DNA from: CAZSHX01 sp964606895
Lineage (GTDB): Bacteria; Bacteroidota; Ignavibacteria; Kapaibacteriales; UBA2268
DNA length: 64,000 nucleotides
NCBI GenBank assembly: GCA_964606895.1
Contig: CAZSHX010000014.1
Span: forward strand, 1-64,000
Direction: 5' to 3'
The number at the start of each line of letters is the position of its first letter. The first letter of the stretch is position 1. Shown here piece after piece: positions 54,667 through 62,217 of this stretch. A model generated the notes under the pieces. The model made no database searches, had not been told where the DNA came from, and was given only the letters and a program-made list of their open reading frames with translations. The position numbers and the translations under genes were made by a program.

Positions 54667-55520
54667 TAAACCTTGAAATGTAAAGCAATCCATTCATCTT
54701 CATACAAAGTAACCACATGCTTGAAACCTGCATTTAGTGCGGCACTTATAATTTCCTTTTCGTCATAAACCAATATTCCTGAAACGACAAGATTACCCGA
54801 ACTTTTCTCGAGTGATTTATAGAATTTTCCTAAAGATGGAATTAGAAGATGAGTATATAAATTAGCCGCGATGCCGTCACATTCCGGAATTTCAAGTAAA
54901 TTAATATCAGCCTGCAAAATCTCTATTTTATCAGAACAATGATTCATTTCAACATTTTCAATCGCATTTTCGATTGACCAGCTATTGTTGTCAAAGGCAA
55001 AAGCTGATTTGGCACCGAGTTTTACGGCTAAAATCGCAAGAACACCTGTTCCCGTGCCTGCATCTACCCAGAAAGAGTCTTTCTGAATCTGATTCTCCAT
55101 TAGTTTGCAAACAAGTCTTGTTGTAGCATGGTGGCCTGTACCGAATGACATTTTTGGGTCAATCAGTATCTTCAGTTCCGAATCTACTTCGTCTGCTTTC
55201 CATGATGGAACAATTGCAAGTTTTTCGCTGACAATGATAGGAGGGAGGTTCTTCTCCCATTCTTCGTTCCAATTTTTATCGACGACAATTTCTTCCTTGG
55301 TTAAGTTAATATTTTTATCAAGATAGTTCATGATTTCTATGATTTCAGCTTTTATTTGAGGATTCCAATCCTGATACTCAAAACAAACAACAATAGAATC
55401 AAGTTTTTCTTCAATTCCTGCAAGCTTATAATTACTCAAATAAGCATAAGCCATTTCAAAAATTTCTTCATTAATCTGAAAATGTACATTGACATAGCGT
55501 TTTTGAACTTTAATTTCCAT
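54666..55520 (-). CDS. prmA: Ribosomal protein L11 methyltransferase
   Basis: Trimethylates ribosomal protein L11. 284 residues from ATG 55520; the frame is open 13 codons further, but family members start at MEIKVQKRYVNVHF-like sequence. SAM-binding core: FGTGHHATTRLVCKLME, WVDAGTGTGVLAILAVKLGA, FAFDNNSWSIENAIENVEMN, GIAANLYTHLLIPSL. The N-terminal domain (about 1-100) recognises L11. Coupled to ppx. Confidence 0.93.
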   Translation of the reverse strand: MEIKVQKRYVNVHFQINEEIFEMAYAYLSNYKLAGIEEKLDSIVVCFEYQDWNPQIKAEIIEIMNYLDKNINLTKEEIVVDKNWNEEWEKNLPPIIVSEKLAIVPSWKADEVDSELKILIDPKMSFGTGHHATTRLVCKLMENQIQKDSFWVDAGTGTGVLAILAVKLGAKSAFAFDNNSWSIENAIENVEMNHCSDKIEILQADINLLEIPECDGIAANLYTHLLIPSLGKFYKSLEKSSGNLVVSGILVYDEKEIISAALNAGFKHVVTLYEDEWIALHFKV

Positions 55521-55620
55521 TACATTCCTGTTATTTTCTAAAAATAGTTTTACAAACAAATTTTTGATTTGTAATTTGCATTAATATCAGATACAAATTT
55601 AGAAAAAATCTAAGGAAGAA

Positions 55621-56136
55621 ATGCATTTAACAGAAAAATTAAAGAAAATCAAAATACTTGCGATGGATGTTGACGGTACTTTAACAAACGGAAAAGTTTT
55701 TTACTCGAAAAATGGGGAAGAGCTGAAAATCTTTTCTATACGCGATGGTATGGGGATTGAACTGCTTAGAAAAGCAGGAATTGAACCAATGATAATTACC
55801 AGTGAGAGTTCAGAAATCGTTACTGCAAGAGCAAGAAAATTGAAGATCGAATATATCTTGCTTGGTTCAAGAAATAAGAAGAAGGATTTAGAAGATTTTG
55901 TGAATCAAAAAGGAATTGAATTGGAAAATATTGCCTATATCGGCGATGATATTAATGATATACAAGCAATGAAAATTTCAGGTGTAAGTGCTTGTCCAAA
56001 AGATTCAAATGAATTTGTTCTGGAAATCGTCAATTATATTTGTAACTCTGATGGAGGAAATGGTGCCGTTAGAGAATTTATTGAATTAATATTAAAAGCA
56101 CAAAACAAATCATTAACTTTACCTGAAAACTGGTAA
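55621..56136 (+). CDS. kdsC: KDO 8-phosphate phosphatase-like HAD protein (KdsC family)
   Basis: 171-residue HAD phosphatase. Motif 1 AMDVDGTLTNGKVFYSKNGE with nucleophile Asp, motif II IITSESSEI, lysine in SRNKKKDL, motif IV IGDDINDIQAM. These match KdsC, which makes KDO for LPS; related NeuA-linked phosphatases are similar. Start ATG 55621 with aaggaag (55612-55618) in front. With LptD at the right edge it fits an LPS-bearing envelope. Confidence 0.87.
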   Translation: MHLTEKLKKIKILAMDVDGTLTNGKVFYSKNGEELKIFSIRDGMGIELLRKAGIEPMIITSESSEIVTARARKLKIEYILLGSRNKKKDLEDFVNQKGIELENIAYIGDDINDIQAMKISGVSACPKDSNEFVLEIVNYICNSDGGNGAVREFIELILKAQNKSLTLPENW

Positions 56137-56160
56137 AAAAACTAAAAAAGGAGTGTATTT

Positions 56161-56598
56161 ATGTCAAATCAAACAGGAAACGATGGAACCTACACCAAAG
56201 GGTTCGTAATTGGAGCCATTATCGGTGCCGCTGTAGGTTCAATTACTGCATTACTTCTTGCTCCAAAGAGTGGAAGAGAACTTCGTAACGATTTAGCCCA
56301 GAAGTCAACAGAGTATTATGACAAGACTACTGATTATTTATCGGATGTAACTGCTAAGGTAGGCACTACTATTAGTCAAACTGTTAACGAAGGTAAAATC
56401 AAAGCAGAATCTTTAATTTCATCTGCAAAAAGACAAGCAGGCGAAATATTGGCTAATGCTGAGCACGTACTTGAAGGTGCAAAATCAAAGGCATTCAGTA
56501 CAAAGGATTCCGTTCAAACTAAGATTGATTCTTTTAAGGAAGCCGCCAAAGCTGGTGCAGAAGCTTTCAAAGCCGAATACAAAAACGACGAAGCTTAA
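56161..56598 (+). CDS. YtxH-domain membrane-associated protein
   Basis: 145 residues. The first 35 residues contain the YtxH motif: GFVIGAIIGAAVGSITALLL then APKSGRELRNDL, one membrane helix. The rest is a long Ala/Lys-rich amphipathic helix (SLISSAKRQAGEILANAEHV). Stress- or membrane-related proteins of unknown function carry this domain. Ribosome site aaggag at 56147-56152. Confidence 0.85.
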   Translation: MSNQTGNDGTYTKGFVIGAIIGAAVGSITALLLAPKSGRELRNDLAQKSTEYYDKTTDYLSDVTAKVGTTISQTVNEGKIKAESLISSAKRQAGEILANAEHVLEGAKSKAFSTKDSVQTKIDSFKEAAKAGAEAFKAEYKNDEA

Positions 56599-56618
56599 TT
56601 ATTAGCATTATTTTTTTT

Positions 56619-56652
56619 CAAAGAGTCTGTGTAATTTCACATAGGCTCTTTG
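56619..56652 (+). terminator. Terminator hairpin after YtxH gene
   Basis: 14-bp stem CAAAGAGTCTGTGT (56619-56632) / ACATAGGCTCTTTG (56639-56652) with two wobble positions, followed by gattatttt. It lies 20 bp after the stop. Confidence 0.6.
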
Positions 56653-56690
56653 GATTATTTTAACTTTTTCCCTTAATTTACAGGTAATTT

Positions 56691-57122
56691 ATGGAACTTA
56701 TAGTAGTTGTAAAAATAGCGGCTTTGATTGCTCTGGTTGCATTTGTTGTTTTGGCTGTGTTTTTTGTTATTTCAATCAATTCTTTCATTAAACTAACAAA
56801 AAGTGCCACAAAAAATCTTGAAACACTGACAAATGATGTTTCTGATTCATTAGGACAGATTACGTCCGATATCAAAGATTTGAAAATTAAGTTGGTTGAA
56901 TCACTAATAATTATGGATGAAACATCAAAACAGATTGAACAATCAACACAGCACATTGAAAAGCAGGCTAATGAAATAATTGAGATTTTTGAACCCTTCA
57001 AATCACTTGCAAAATCATCTTACAACATAGTTGCTACTCCAATAAACAGATTAAATCAATTTATCTCGGCTTCTACAAAAGGTGTAACTGCATTTTTAGA
57101 TGGAATAGTCAGCAGATTATAA
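56691..57122 (+). CDS. DUF948-like membrane protein
   Basis: 143 residues. One N-terminal membrane helix (about 8-28: AALIALVAFVVLAVFFVIS), then a helical coiled-coil (SFIKLTKSATKNLETLTNDV, SDSLGQITSDIKDLKIKLVE, IEQSTQHIEKQANEIIEIFE). Resembles the DUF948 family, often encoded next to a YtxH gene as here. Role unknown. Confidence 0.78.
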   Translation: MELIVVVKIAALIALVAFVVLAVFFVISINSFIKLTKSATKNLETLTNDVSDSLGQITSDIKDLKIKLVESLIIMDETSKQIEQSTQHIEKQANEIIEIFEPFKSLAKSSYNIVATPINRLNQFISASTKGVTAFLDGIVSRL

Positions 57123-57125
57123 AAA

Positions 57126-57169
57126 AAATCCATTTCTCAACTTAATGGGAAATGGATTTTCTTATTTTT
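57126..57169. terminator. Bidirectional terminator between convergent genes
   Basis: 11-bp stem AAATCCATTTC (57126-57136) / GAAATGGATTT (57149-57159), followed by tcttattttta; A-run on the other side. Lies between the DUF948-like gene (plus) and DUF6580 gene (minus). Confidence 0.75.
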
Positions 57170-57178
57170 ATCAGCGAA

Positions 57179-57715
57179 CTATTTTACAGGTATTTTTGCA
57201 GAAGATAGGGAAGTAACATATCTGTGGAATAGTTGGTAACTACCATATAAAACTCCCATATAAGCCAAATCACCTAAGATGGAATTCCTGTAAAATGGAA
57301 TAGCACGAACATAGCAATCAACCAATCCTGCATAATTCATTGTGTACATTCCACTGAATAACCAGAAATAGAAATTCGTAACCAAGAAAAATACAATGGA
57401 ACCTGCAAATGTTGCTAAAATCGCTTTTGTAAAATTAATTTTATCAGATAATCTGAAACCAACCAAGACCATTAGGAAAAAGCATAAATAGACTGCAAGC
57501 ATGCTTTGATGAAATCCGATAATGATGTCACTGAGTAACATAATAGTCAAGGGAATAAGAACAGCCAGACGCTTGTTACTGATGAAAAAGCCGCTGAACA
57601 ATGCAATTGCCAAAACAGGACTAAAGTTAGGCAGGTGCGGAATAAGACGGGTAACAACAGCAATCAGTATTATCGCCGACGCAAATAATATGTTTGCATT
57701 CTTAGTGTTAGTCAT
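57179..57715 (-). CDS. DUF6580-family membrane protein
   Basis: 178 residues with about five or six membrane helices. Conserved pieces: TRLIPHLPNFSPVLAIALF, LLSDIIIGFHQSMLAVYLC, VTNFYFWLFSGMYTMNYAGL, CYVRAIPFYRNSILGDLAYM. DUF6580 members look like small-molecule transporter components (ECF S-like); no partner is adjacent. Function unknown. Confidence 0.85.
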   Translation of the reverse strand: MTNTKNANILFASAIILIAVVTRLIPHLPNFSPVLAIALFSGFFISNKRLAVLIPLTIMLLSDIIIGFHQSMLAVYLCFFLMVLVGFRLSDKINFTKAILATFAGSIVFFLVTNFYFWLFSGMYTMNYAGLVDCYVRAIPFYRNSILGDLAYMGVLYGSYQLFHRYVTSLSSAKIPVK

Positions 57716-57897
57716 TTGAACCTCTATTTTTTGTTTTTAAATTCATTTTTGGTGAACAAAAATATTACTTTTTTTTAAAATATCCTAATAATTAGTAATA
57801 ATCATCGAAAACAGGGGATAGAACATATCAATATTAGTTTACATAATGTAGATTATATTGCTAATAATTATCCAAGACAATGAGAATTGCAAGGGTT

Positions 57898-58050
57898 TCA
57901 CTTGCCTTCTTCGTCATCTTGATTCATCAGGTTTCTAATCACCCTTATTAAATCGGGATCACTACTATTCATTTTGTCTTTGAGTTTTTGTTTCAATTCT
58001 TCGATTAAACTCTGTTTTTCAATAGCATCATTTTCACTTTTATTATCCAT
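57898..58050 (-). CDS. Small acidic/helical protein, 50 residues
   Basis: Minus-strand ATG at 58050 to TGA at 57898: a 50-residue charged helical protein, start MDNKSENDAIEKQSLIEELK, then KDKMNSSDPDLIRVIRNLMN and an acidic end. Codon use looks natural, with Glu/Lys-rich amphipathic content and no hydrophobic segment. No strong ribosome site. The rest of 57716-58178 shows nothing else I can support. Possibly real; unrecognised. Confidence 0.5.
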   Translation of the reverse strand: MDNKSENDAIEKQSLIEELKQKLKDKMNSSDPDLIRVIRNLMNQDDEEGK

Positions 58051-58178
58051 AGTATTTTTCTTGGTTAATTATTGCAAGCATCATATAATTTTATATGTTG
58101 ATTATAATTACTTAATATAAACTCTAACTAATTTTTCGTATCTTTATATGATATTGATACTTACAGTAAAATATAAAA

Positions 58179-59462
58179 TTACAAGTTAGTCTTGTTAACC
58201 ATCTTATTATTAATGACATACATGGGTTTACCTTTGAACTGAAATCCATCAAAGGGCGTATTTTTTGATTTTGATTTAAAAATCTTTTTATCAACCACCC
58301 ATTCTTCATCTGGTGCAAAAATTGTAAGATTTGCTTCTGCATTTTCTTCAATTTTAATTTCTTTTAGTTTCAATATCTTACGAGGATTAATGGACATTTT
58401 TTCAATTACCTGATTCAAACTCAAATGTCCTTTATGGTATAAATTAGTCAAGACTAAACCTATTGATGTCTCTAATCCAATTATTCCGTTTGGAGCTTTC
58501 TCGTATTCAACTTCTTTTTCGTGAAGTGCATGCGGTGCATGGTCAGTTGCAATACAATCAATAGTTCCATCCTGCAAACCTTCGAAAATTGCTTTAATAT
58601 CATCTATTGTTCTTAATGGAGGATTCATTTTGAGATTTGTATCGTAGGAAAAGAGTAAGTCATCTGTTAGGGTGAAATGATGAGGCGTTACCTCGCAAGT
58701 TACTTTCAATCCTCTTTGTTTTGCTTCACGAACAATACGTACAGAACCTTTGGTGCTAATATGAGAAGCATGGTATCCCCTGTTTCCGCAATATTCAGCA
58801 AGCATAATGTCTCTCATAACAATGATTTCTTCAGCGACAGATGGATAGCCTTTTAGGCCAAGCTTGCTTGAAACAACTCCCTCATTTGCTGAAAAATCAA
58901 CTGTAAGTCCATGGTCTTCGCAGTGCTGTGATATAAGAATATTTTTCGTAGCGGCATAATCAAATGCTCTTTTCATTACTTCGGAGCTTGTAACAGAACT
59001 TCCGTCGTCAGTAAACATTCTTGCTCCGTAGTCATTCAACTCAAGCATTGTAGTTAAAAACTTGCCATCTCTATTCTGTGTAATTGATGCGGCAATTTCA
59101 ACATCAACAATATTTCCCCTTGATTTATTCCTGATTAATTCGACTACAGCCGGATTGTCTATCGGCGGTGCTGTATTCGGCATACAGCATACTCCGGTAA
59201 AACCACCATTAGCGGCGGCGGCAGTTCCGGTTTGAATATCTTCTTTATATTCCTGACCGGGTTCTCTCAGATGTACGTGCATATCGAAAAAGCCGGGAGA
59301 ACAAACAAGATTTATTCCGTCAATTATTTCTGTTATTTGTTCAGTCTGAGCCTGGGTTTTGCTTAAATGGGCAATCACTCCGTCTTTTACCCAGAGATTC
59401 AGGTGTTCGTCAAGATTTTGTACAGGATTGATAACCCTGATGTTTTTAAAATACATATTCAT
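58179..59462 (-). CDS. pyrC: Dihydroorotase
   Basis: Third step of pyrimidine synthesis, closing carbamoyl-aspartate. 427 residues, class I (multi-functional-like) type. Zinc site HxH in FFDMHVHLREPGQ, carboxylated-Lys region (EDIQTGTAAAANGG), the later His in SQHCEDHGL, and TDHAPHALHEKE. The C-terminal beta domain has NLTIFAPDEEWVVDKKIFKS and PFDGFQFKGKP. ATG 59462 fits the N-terminal alignment. Confidence 0.95.
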   Translation of the reverse strand: MNMYFKNIRVINPVQNLDEHLNLWVKDGVIAHLSKTQAQTEQITEIIDGINLVCSPGFFDMHVHLREPGQEYKEDIQTGTAAAANGGFTGVCCMPNTAPPIDNPAVVELIRNKSRGNIVDVEIAASITQNRDGKFLTTMLELNDYGARMFTDDGSSVTSSEVMKRAFDYAATKNILISQHCEDHGLTVDFSANEGVVSSKLGLKGYPSVAEEIIVMRDIMLAEYCGNRGYHASHISTKGSVRIVREAKQRGLKVTCEVTPHHFTLTDDLLFSYDTNLKMNPPLRTIDDIKAIFEGLQDGTIDCIATDHAPHALHEKEVEYEKAPNGIIGLETSIGLVLTNLYHKGHLSLNQVIEKMSINPRKILKLKEIKIEENAEANLTIFAPDEEWVVDKKIFKSKSKNTPFDGFQFKGKPMYVINNKMVNKTNL

Positions 59463-59492
59463 AAAAAGTCCAAAATTTATAGTAAATAATTT

Positions 59493-60137
59493 TTATTCAA
59501 ATAACGTTGGAGAGTTATCTAAGATTTTCCCCAAAAAAGTTCTTCGGTGGTAGCGGCATATCCCCCATTCCCTAATGGCTTTTATATGTTCCTTAGTCCC
59601 GTATCCTTTATGTTTATCAAATCCATACATCGGAAATTCCTCATGGGCAACTTCACACATCCAACTGTCTCGGTTAACTTTCGCAAGAATTGAAGCAACA
59701 GCTATTGTCAGACATTTTGAGTCGCCTCCGATTATGGTTTCGTAAGGTATATCCCTGAAAGAATAGCTATTCCCGTCAATCAACAGCACATCTGGTTTGA
59801 GTTCCAGTTTAAGAACAGAATTTCTCATAGCCAGATGAGTAGCTTTCAATATATTAATTTGGTCAATGGTCTCATTATCTACAGATTCTACTGCAAAAAA
59901 AGAGGCTTTTTCTAAAATTATGTCAAATAACTCATTTCGTTTCTTTTCTGATAATTTTTTTGAATCGTTTATTCCCAAATTATCAAGAATATTCTTTCTG
60001 ATGATTGCCGATGAAGCATATACAGGTCCAGCTAACGCTCCTCTTCCTGCTTCGTCTATTCCGGCAACAATTTTATCAATTTTCCAATATCTTTCTTCAT
60101 AGACAGTAGTTGGAAGGATTTCATTTTTTTTTGTCAA
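59493..60137 (-). CDS. rnhB: Ribonuclease HII
   Basis: Cuts RNA of RNA-DNA hybrids and single ribonucleotides in DNA. 214 residues. Catalytic motif AGIDEAGRGALAGPVYASSAI with the Asp-Glu pair, NDSKKLSEKKR, LIDGNSY with Asp, and the C-terminal ILAKVNRDSWM (Asp). Starts 4 bp inside the end of folE (overlap 60134-60137). Confidence 0.95.
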   Translation of the reverse strand: MTKKNEILPTTVYEERYWKIDKIVAGIDEAGRGALAGPVYASSAIIRKNILDNLGINDSKKLSEKKRNELFDIILEKASFFAVESVDNETIDQINILKATHLAMRNSVLKLELKPDVLLIDGNSYSFRDIPYETIIGGDSKCLTIAVASILAKVNRDSWMCEVAHEEFPMYGFDKHKGYGTKEHIKAIREWGICRYHRRTFLGKILDNSPTLFE

Positions 60138-60868
60138 ATATTATGAGATATTAAATTCAAAAATTCATTTCTTAAATTCAGGTCGTTTGCCAAATAGCCA
60201 CGCATGACCGAGGTAATCATTGATGATTTATCCTCATCTGCCTGCACACCTCTGGCAATCATACAAAAATGTTTTGCCTTGATGATAACACCCAAGGCTT
60301 TAGGATGAATCAGATTTTCAATGTAATCTGCAATTTGTTCGCCAAGTTCTTCCTGAATCTGTCCCCTTCTGGAAAACCATTCAACAATTCGTGATAATTT
60401 AGATATTCCAAGAATATAGTCGCCCGGTAAATATCCAATAGCACAATCTCCAGAAATCGGCTGCCAATGATGAGAACAAAGCGACATTACAGTTATTCCC
60501 TTAGAAATAATCAATTCGTCAACCTTTTTTCGGTTAGGAAATACTGTTACAGCCGGAGCCGGTTCAAACCTTCCTATCATAAGTTCATTCACATACATTT
60601 TTGCAAGCCTGCGGGGTGTTTGCTCAGCATTCGGGTCTTTGCGGCTAATACGAAGTATATCTAAAATTTCCGAATATTTTTGCTCAAGTCTATCAATCAT
60701 TAACTCACGTTCGGCAGAAGAAGTAGCAAAATTGTCGTTAGAATCAAATAACTGTTCTCCAAAATTATTTACGGATCTAAAATCATCAGAATTTTCACCT
60801 GCTTTGTGAAAATTCATTGAGCTTGGTTTGCTTTTTGTGCTTGAACTTGCTTTTTTCTTGTCTATCAT
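60134..60868 (-). CDS. folE: GTP cyclohydrolase I
   Basis: Makes dihydroneopterin triphosphate from GTP, start of folate and queuosine precursors. 244 residues; about 70 residues of Ser/Lys-rich N-terminal extension. Core: SLCSHHWQPISGDCAIGYLP (Zn Cys, His), LGISKLSRIVEWFSRRGQIQ, and IIKAKHFCMIARGVQADEDK with Cys. Lies directly downstream of queD (6 bp) and feeds it. Confidence 0.94.
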   Translation of the reverse strand: MIDKKKASSSTKSKPSSMNFHKAGENSDDFRSVNNFGEQLFDSNDNFATSSAERELMIDRLEQKYSEILDILRISRKDPNAEQTPRRLAKMYVNELMIGRFEPAPAVTVFPNRKKVDELIISKGITVMSLCSHHWQPISGDCAIGYLPGDYILGISKLSRIVEWFSRRGQIQEELGEQIADYIENLIHPKALGVIIKAKHFCMIARGVQADEDKSSMITSVMRGYLANDLNLRNEFLNLISHNI

Positions 60869-60874
60869 AATTTT

Positions 60875-61324
60875 CTATATCAATTTTTCATTATTTGTAA
60901 ACTTATTAATCTCAACTGACCCTCCAAAATATTCGACAAAACTGTCTTCGGTTTCCCAAAGCTTTATGCAATGCAACTCACCTGATGGAAGTTTTGATTT
61001 CAAAATACTCCAGAAAATAACAGCAAGATTTTCTACTGTTGGGATTATTCCTTCAAGAATAGGAACATCCAAATTCAGATTTTTATGGTCAACTTTTTCG
61101 ATTATTTCTTCAGAAATTAAACATTTAAGCTTCTTTAAATCAATAACATATCCTGTTTGTACATCAGGTATTCCCTTAACTGTAACCTCTAAAGAATAAT
61201 TATGACCATGACCATTCAAATTATTGCACTTATCATAAACCTCTTCATTTTTTTCAAAAGAAAAAGTAGGGTTGTAGAGTCTATGTGCCGCCGAAAATTT
61301 TAACTTTTTTGTTAAATAAAGCAT
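60875..61324 (-). CDS. queD: 6-carboxy-5,6,7,8-tetrahydropterin synthase QueD (PTPS family)
   Basis: Uses FolE product to make 6-carboxytetrahydropterin for queuosine. 149 residues. Zn His14, His39 and His41 (CNNLNGHGHNYSLEVTV), catalytic Cys33, and DHKNLNLD with Asp-His. Glu in KLWETEDSFVEYF. An insertion between residues 18 and 30 is like the PTPS-III/eukaryote-type spacing, so some doubt remains on exact substrate. Operon queD-folE-rnhB. Confidence 0.9.
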   Translation of the reverse strand: MLYLTKKLKFSAAHRLYNPTFSFEKNEEVYDKCNNLNGHGHNYSLEVTVKGIPDVQTGYVIDLKKLKCLISEEIIEKVDHKNLNLDVPILEGIIPTVENLAVIFWSILKSKLPSGELHCIKLWETEDSFVEYFGGSVEINKFTNNEKLI

Positions 61325-61464
61325 ACATTATCCTTTCAATATCATACAAAAATACAATTTTTTTAGATTACTATATTTAGAAATTCAACAATTGGAATAA
61401 ATTTTATGCTTATTTTTACGTTTTACATTTTGTAAAATTGACATTTTTAAGAAATATAGTTATT

Positions 61465-62217
61465 ATGCGGCATATTGCAGTCTTGTTAATCGTTCTTGTT
61501 GTACTTTTCAGCTCTTGTTCTGCTGTTAAGCAAAAAGATGAACTACCCGCGAAAATTAGTTTTCGCAAAGAACAAATCCAAAGCATTTCCATGAAAGGAA
61601 ACATCAGTTCTGTTATCAGCGGTCAGGCAGTAACTGCTTATTGCAAAATGATTCTGGTTGGAACGGACTCCGCTTCCATGACTTTGTATGGACCAATGGG
61701 TATGCTAATCGCAAGACTTTACGCCCGACCAGATTATTTTGTATTCTATAATACAATAACCAGCGAAGCTTTTGAAGGTATTCCTTCTGCAAAAAATCTG
61801 AACAAAATTTTGAAAGTACCACTCACATTTGTAGAATTTGCAAGACTTGTCCGTAACGAGATGCCCGACGAACCTAAGTACTTCAAAGAGCTTACAAATA
61901 AAATTGAGAACGATAAAATTATCTATAAAAATACATCCAATTCGGACTTTGCCGAGTTTTGTCTATTTAGTTCTGACTTGTCCTCAATGGAACAATATCA
62001 AAGAAAATCAAAGGATGGTTCCATTATCCTGAATTTTATATATCAGGATTTTTCCTCTGTGTTGAGCTATAAAATGCCCAAAAAATATATTTTCAAGTTC
62101 CCTGTAATGGACGGAAGTGTTGGCTACGACGTTGATGAAATTGAAGTCAATCAGATTATTGATAAACCATTTATCTTTACAGCACCTAAGAATTACACGA
62201 AGTACATTCTTGATTAA
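61465..62217 (+). CDS. DUF4292-family lipoprotein
   Basis: 250 residues from ATG 61465. Signal: MRHIAVLLIVLVVLFSSC, lipobox Cys18. Body of beta strands similar to DUF4292/LolA-like folds: SISMKGNISSVISGQ, MILVGTDSASMTLYGPMGML, YARPDYFVFYNTITSEAFEG. The stop overlaps the start of the LptD-like gene (TAATG), suggesting joint function in the envelope. Family function is unknown. Confidence 0.85.
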   Translation: MRHIAVLLIVLVVLFSSCSAVKQKDELPAKISFRKEQIQSISMKGNISSVISGQAVTAYCKMILVGTDSASMTLYGPMGMLIARLYARPDYFVFYNTITSEAFEGIPSAKNLNKILKVPLTFVEFARLVRNEMPDEPKYFKELTNKIENDKIIYKNTSNSDFAEFCLFSSDLSSMEQYQRKSKDGSIILNFIYQDFSSVLSYKMPKKYIFKFPVMDGSVGYDVDEIEVNQIIDKPFIFTAPKNYTKYILD

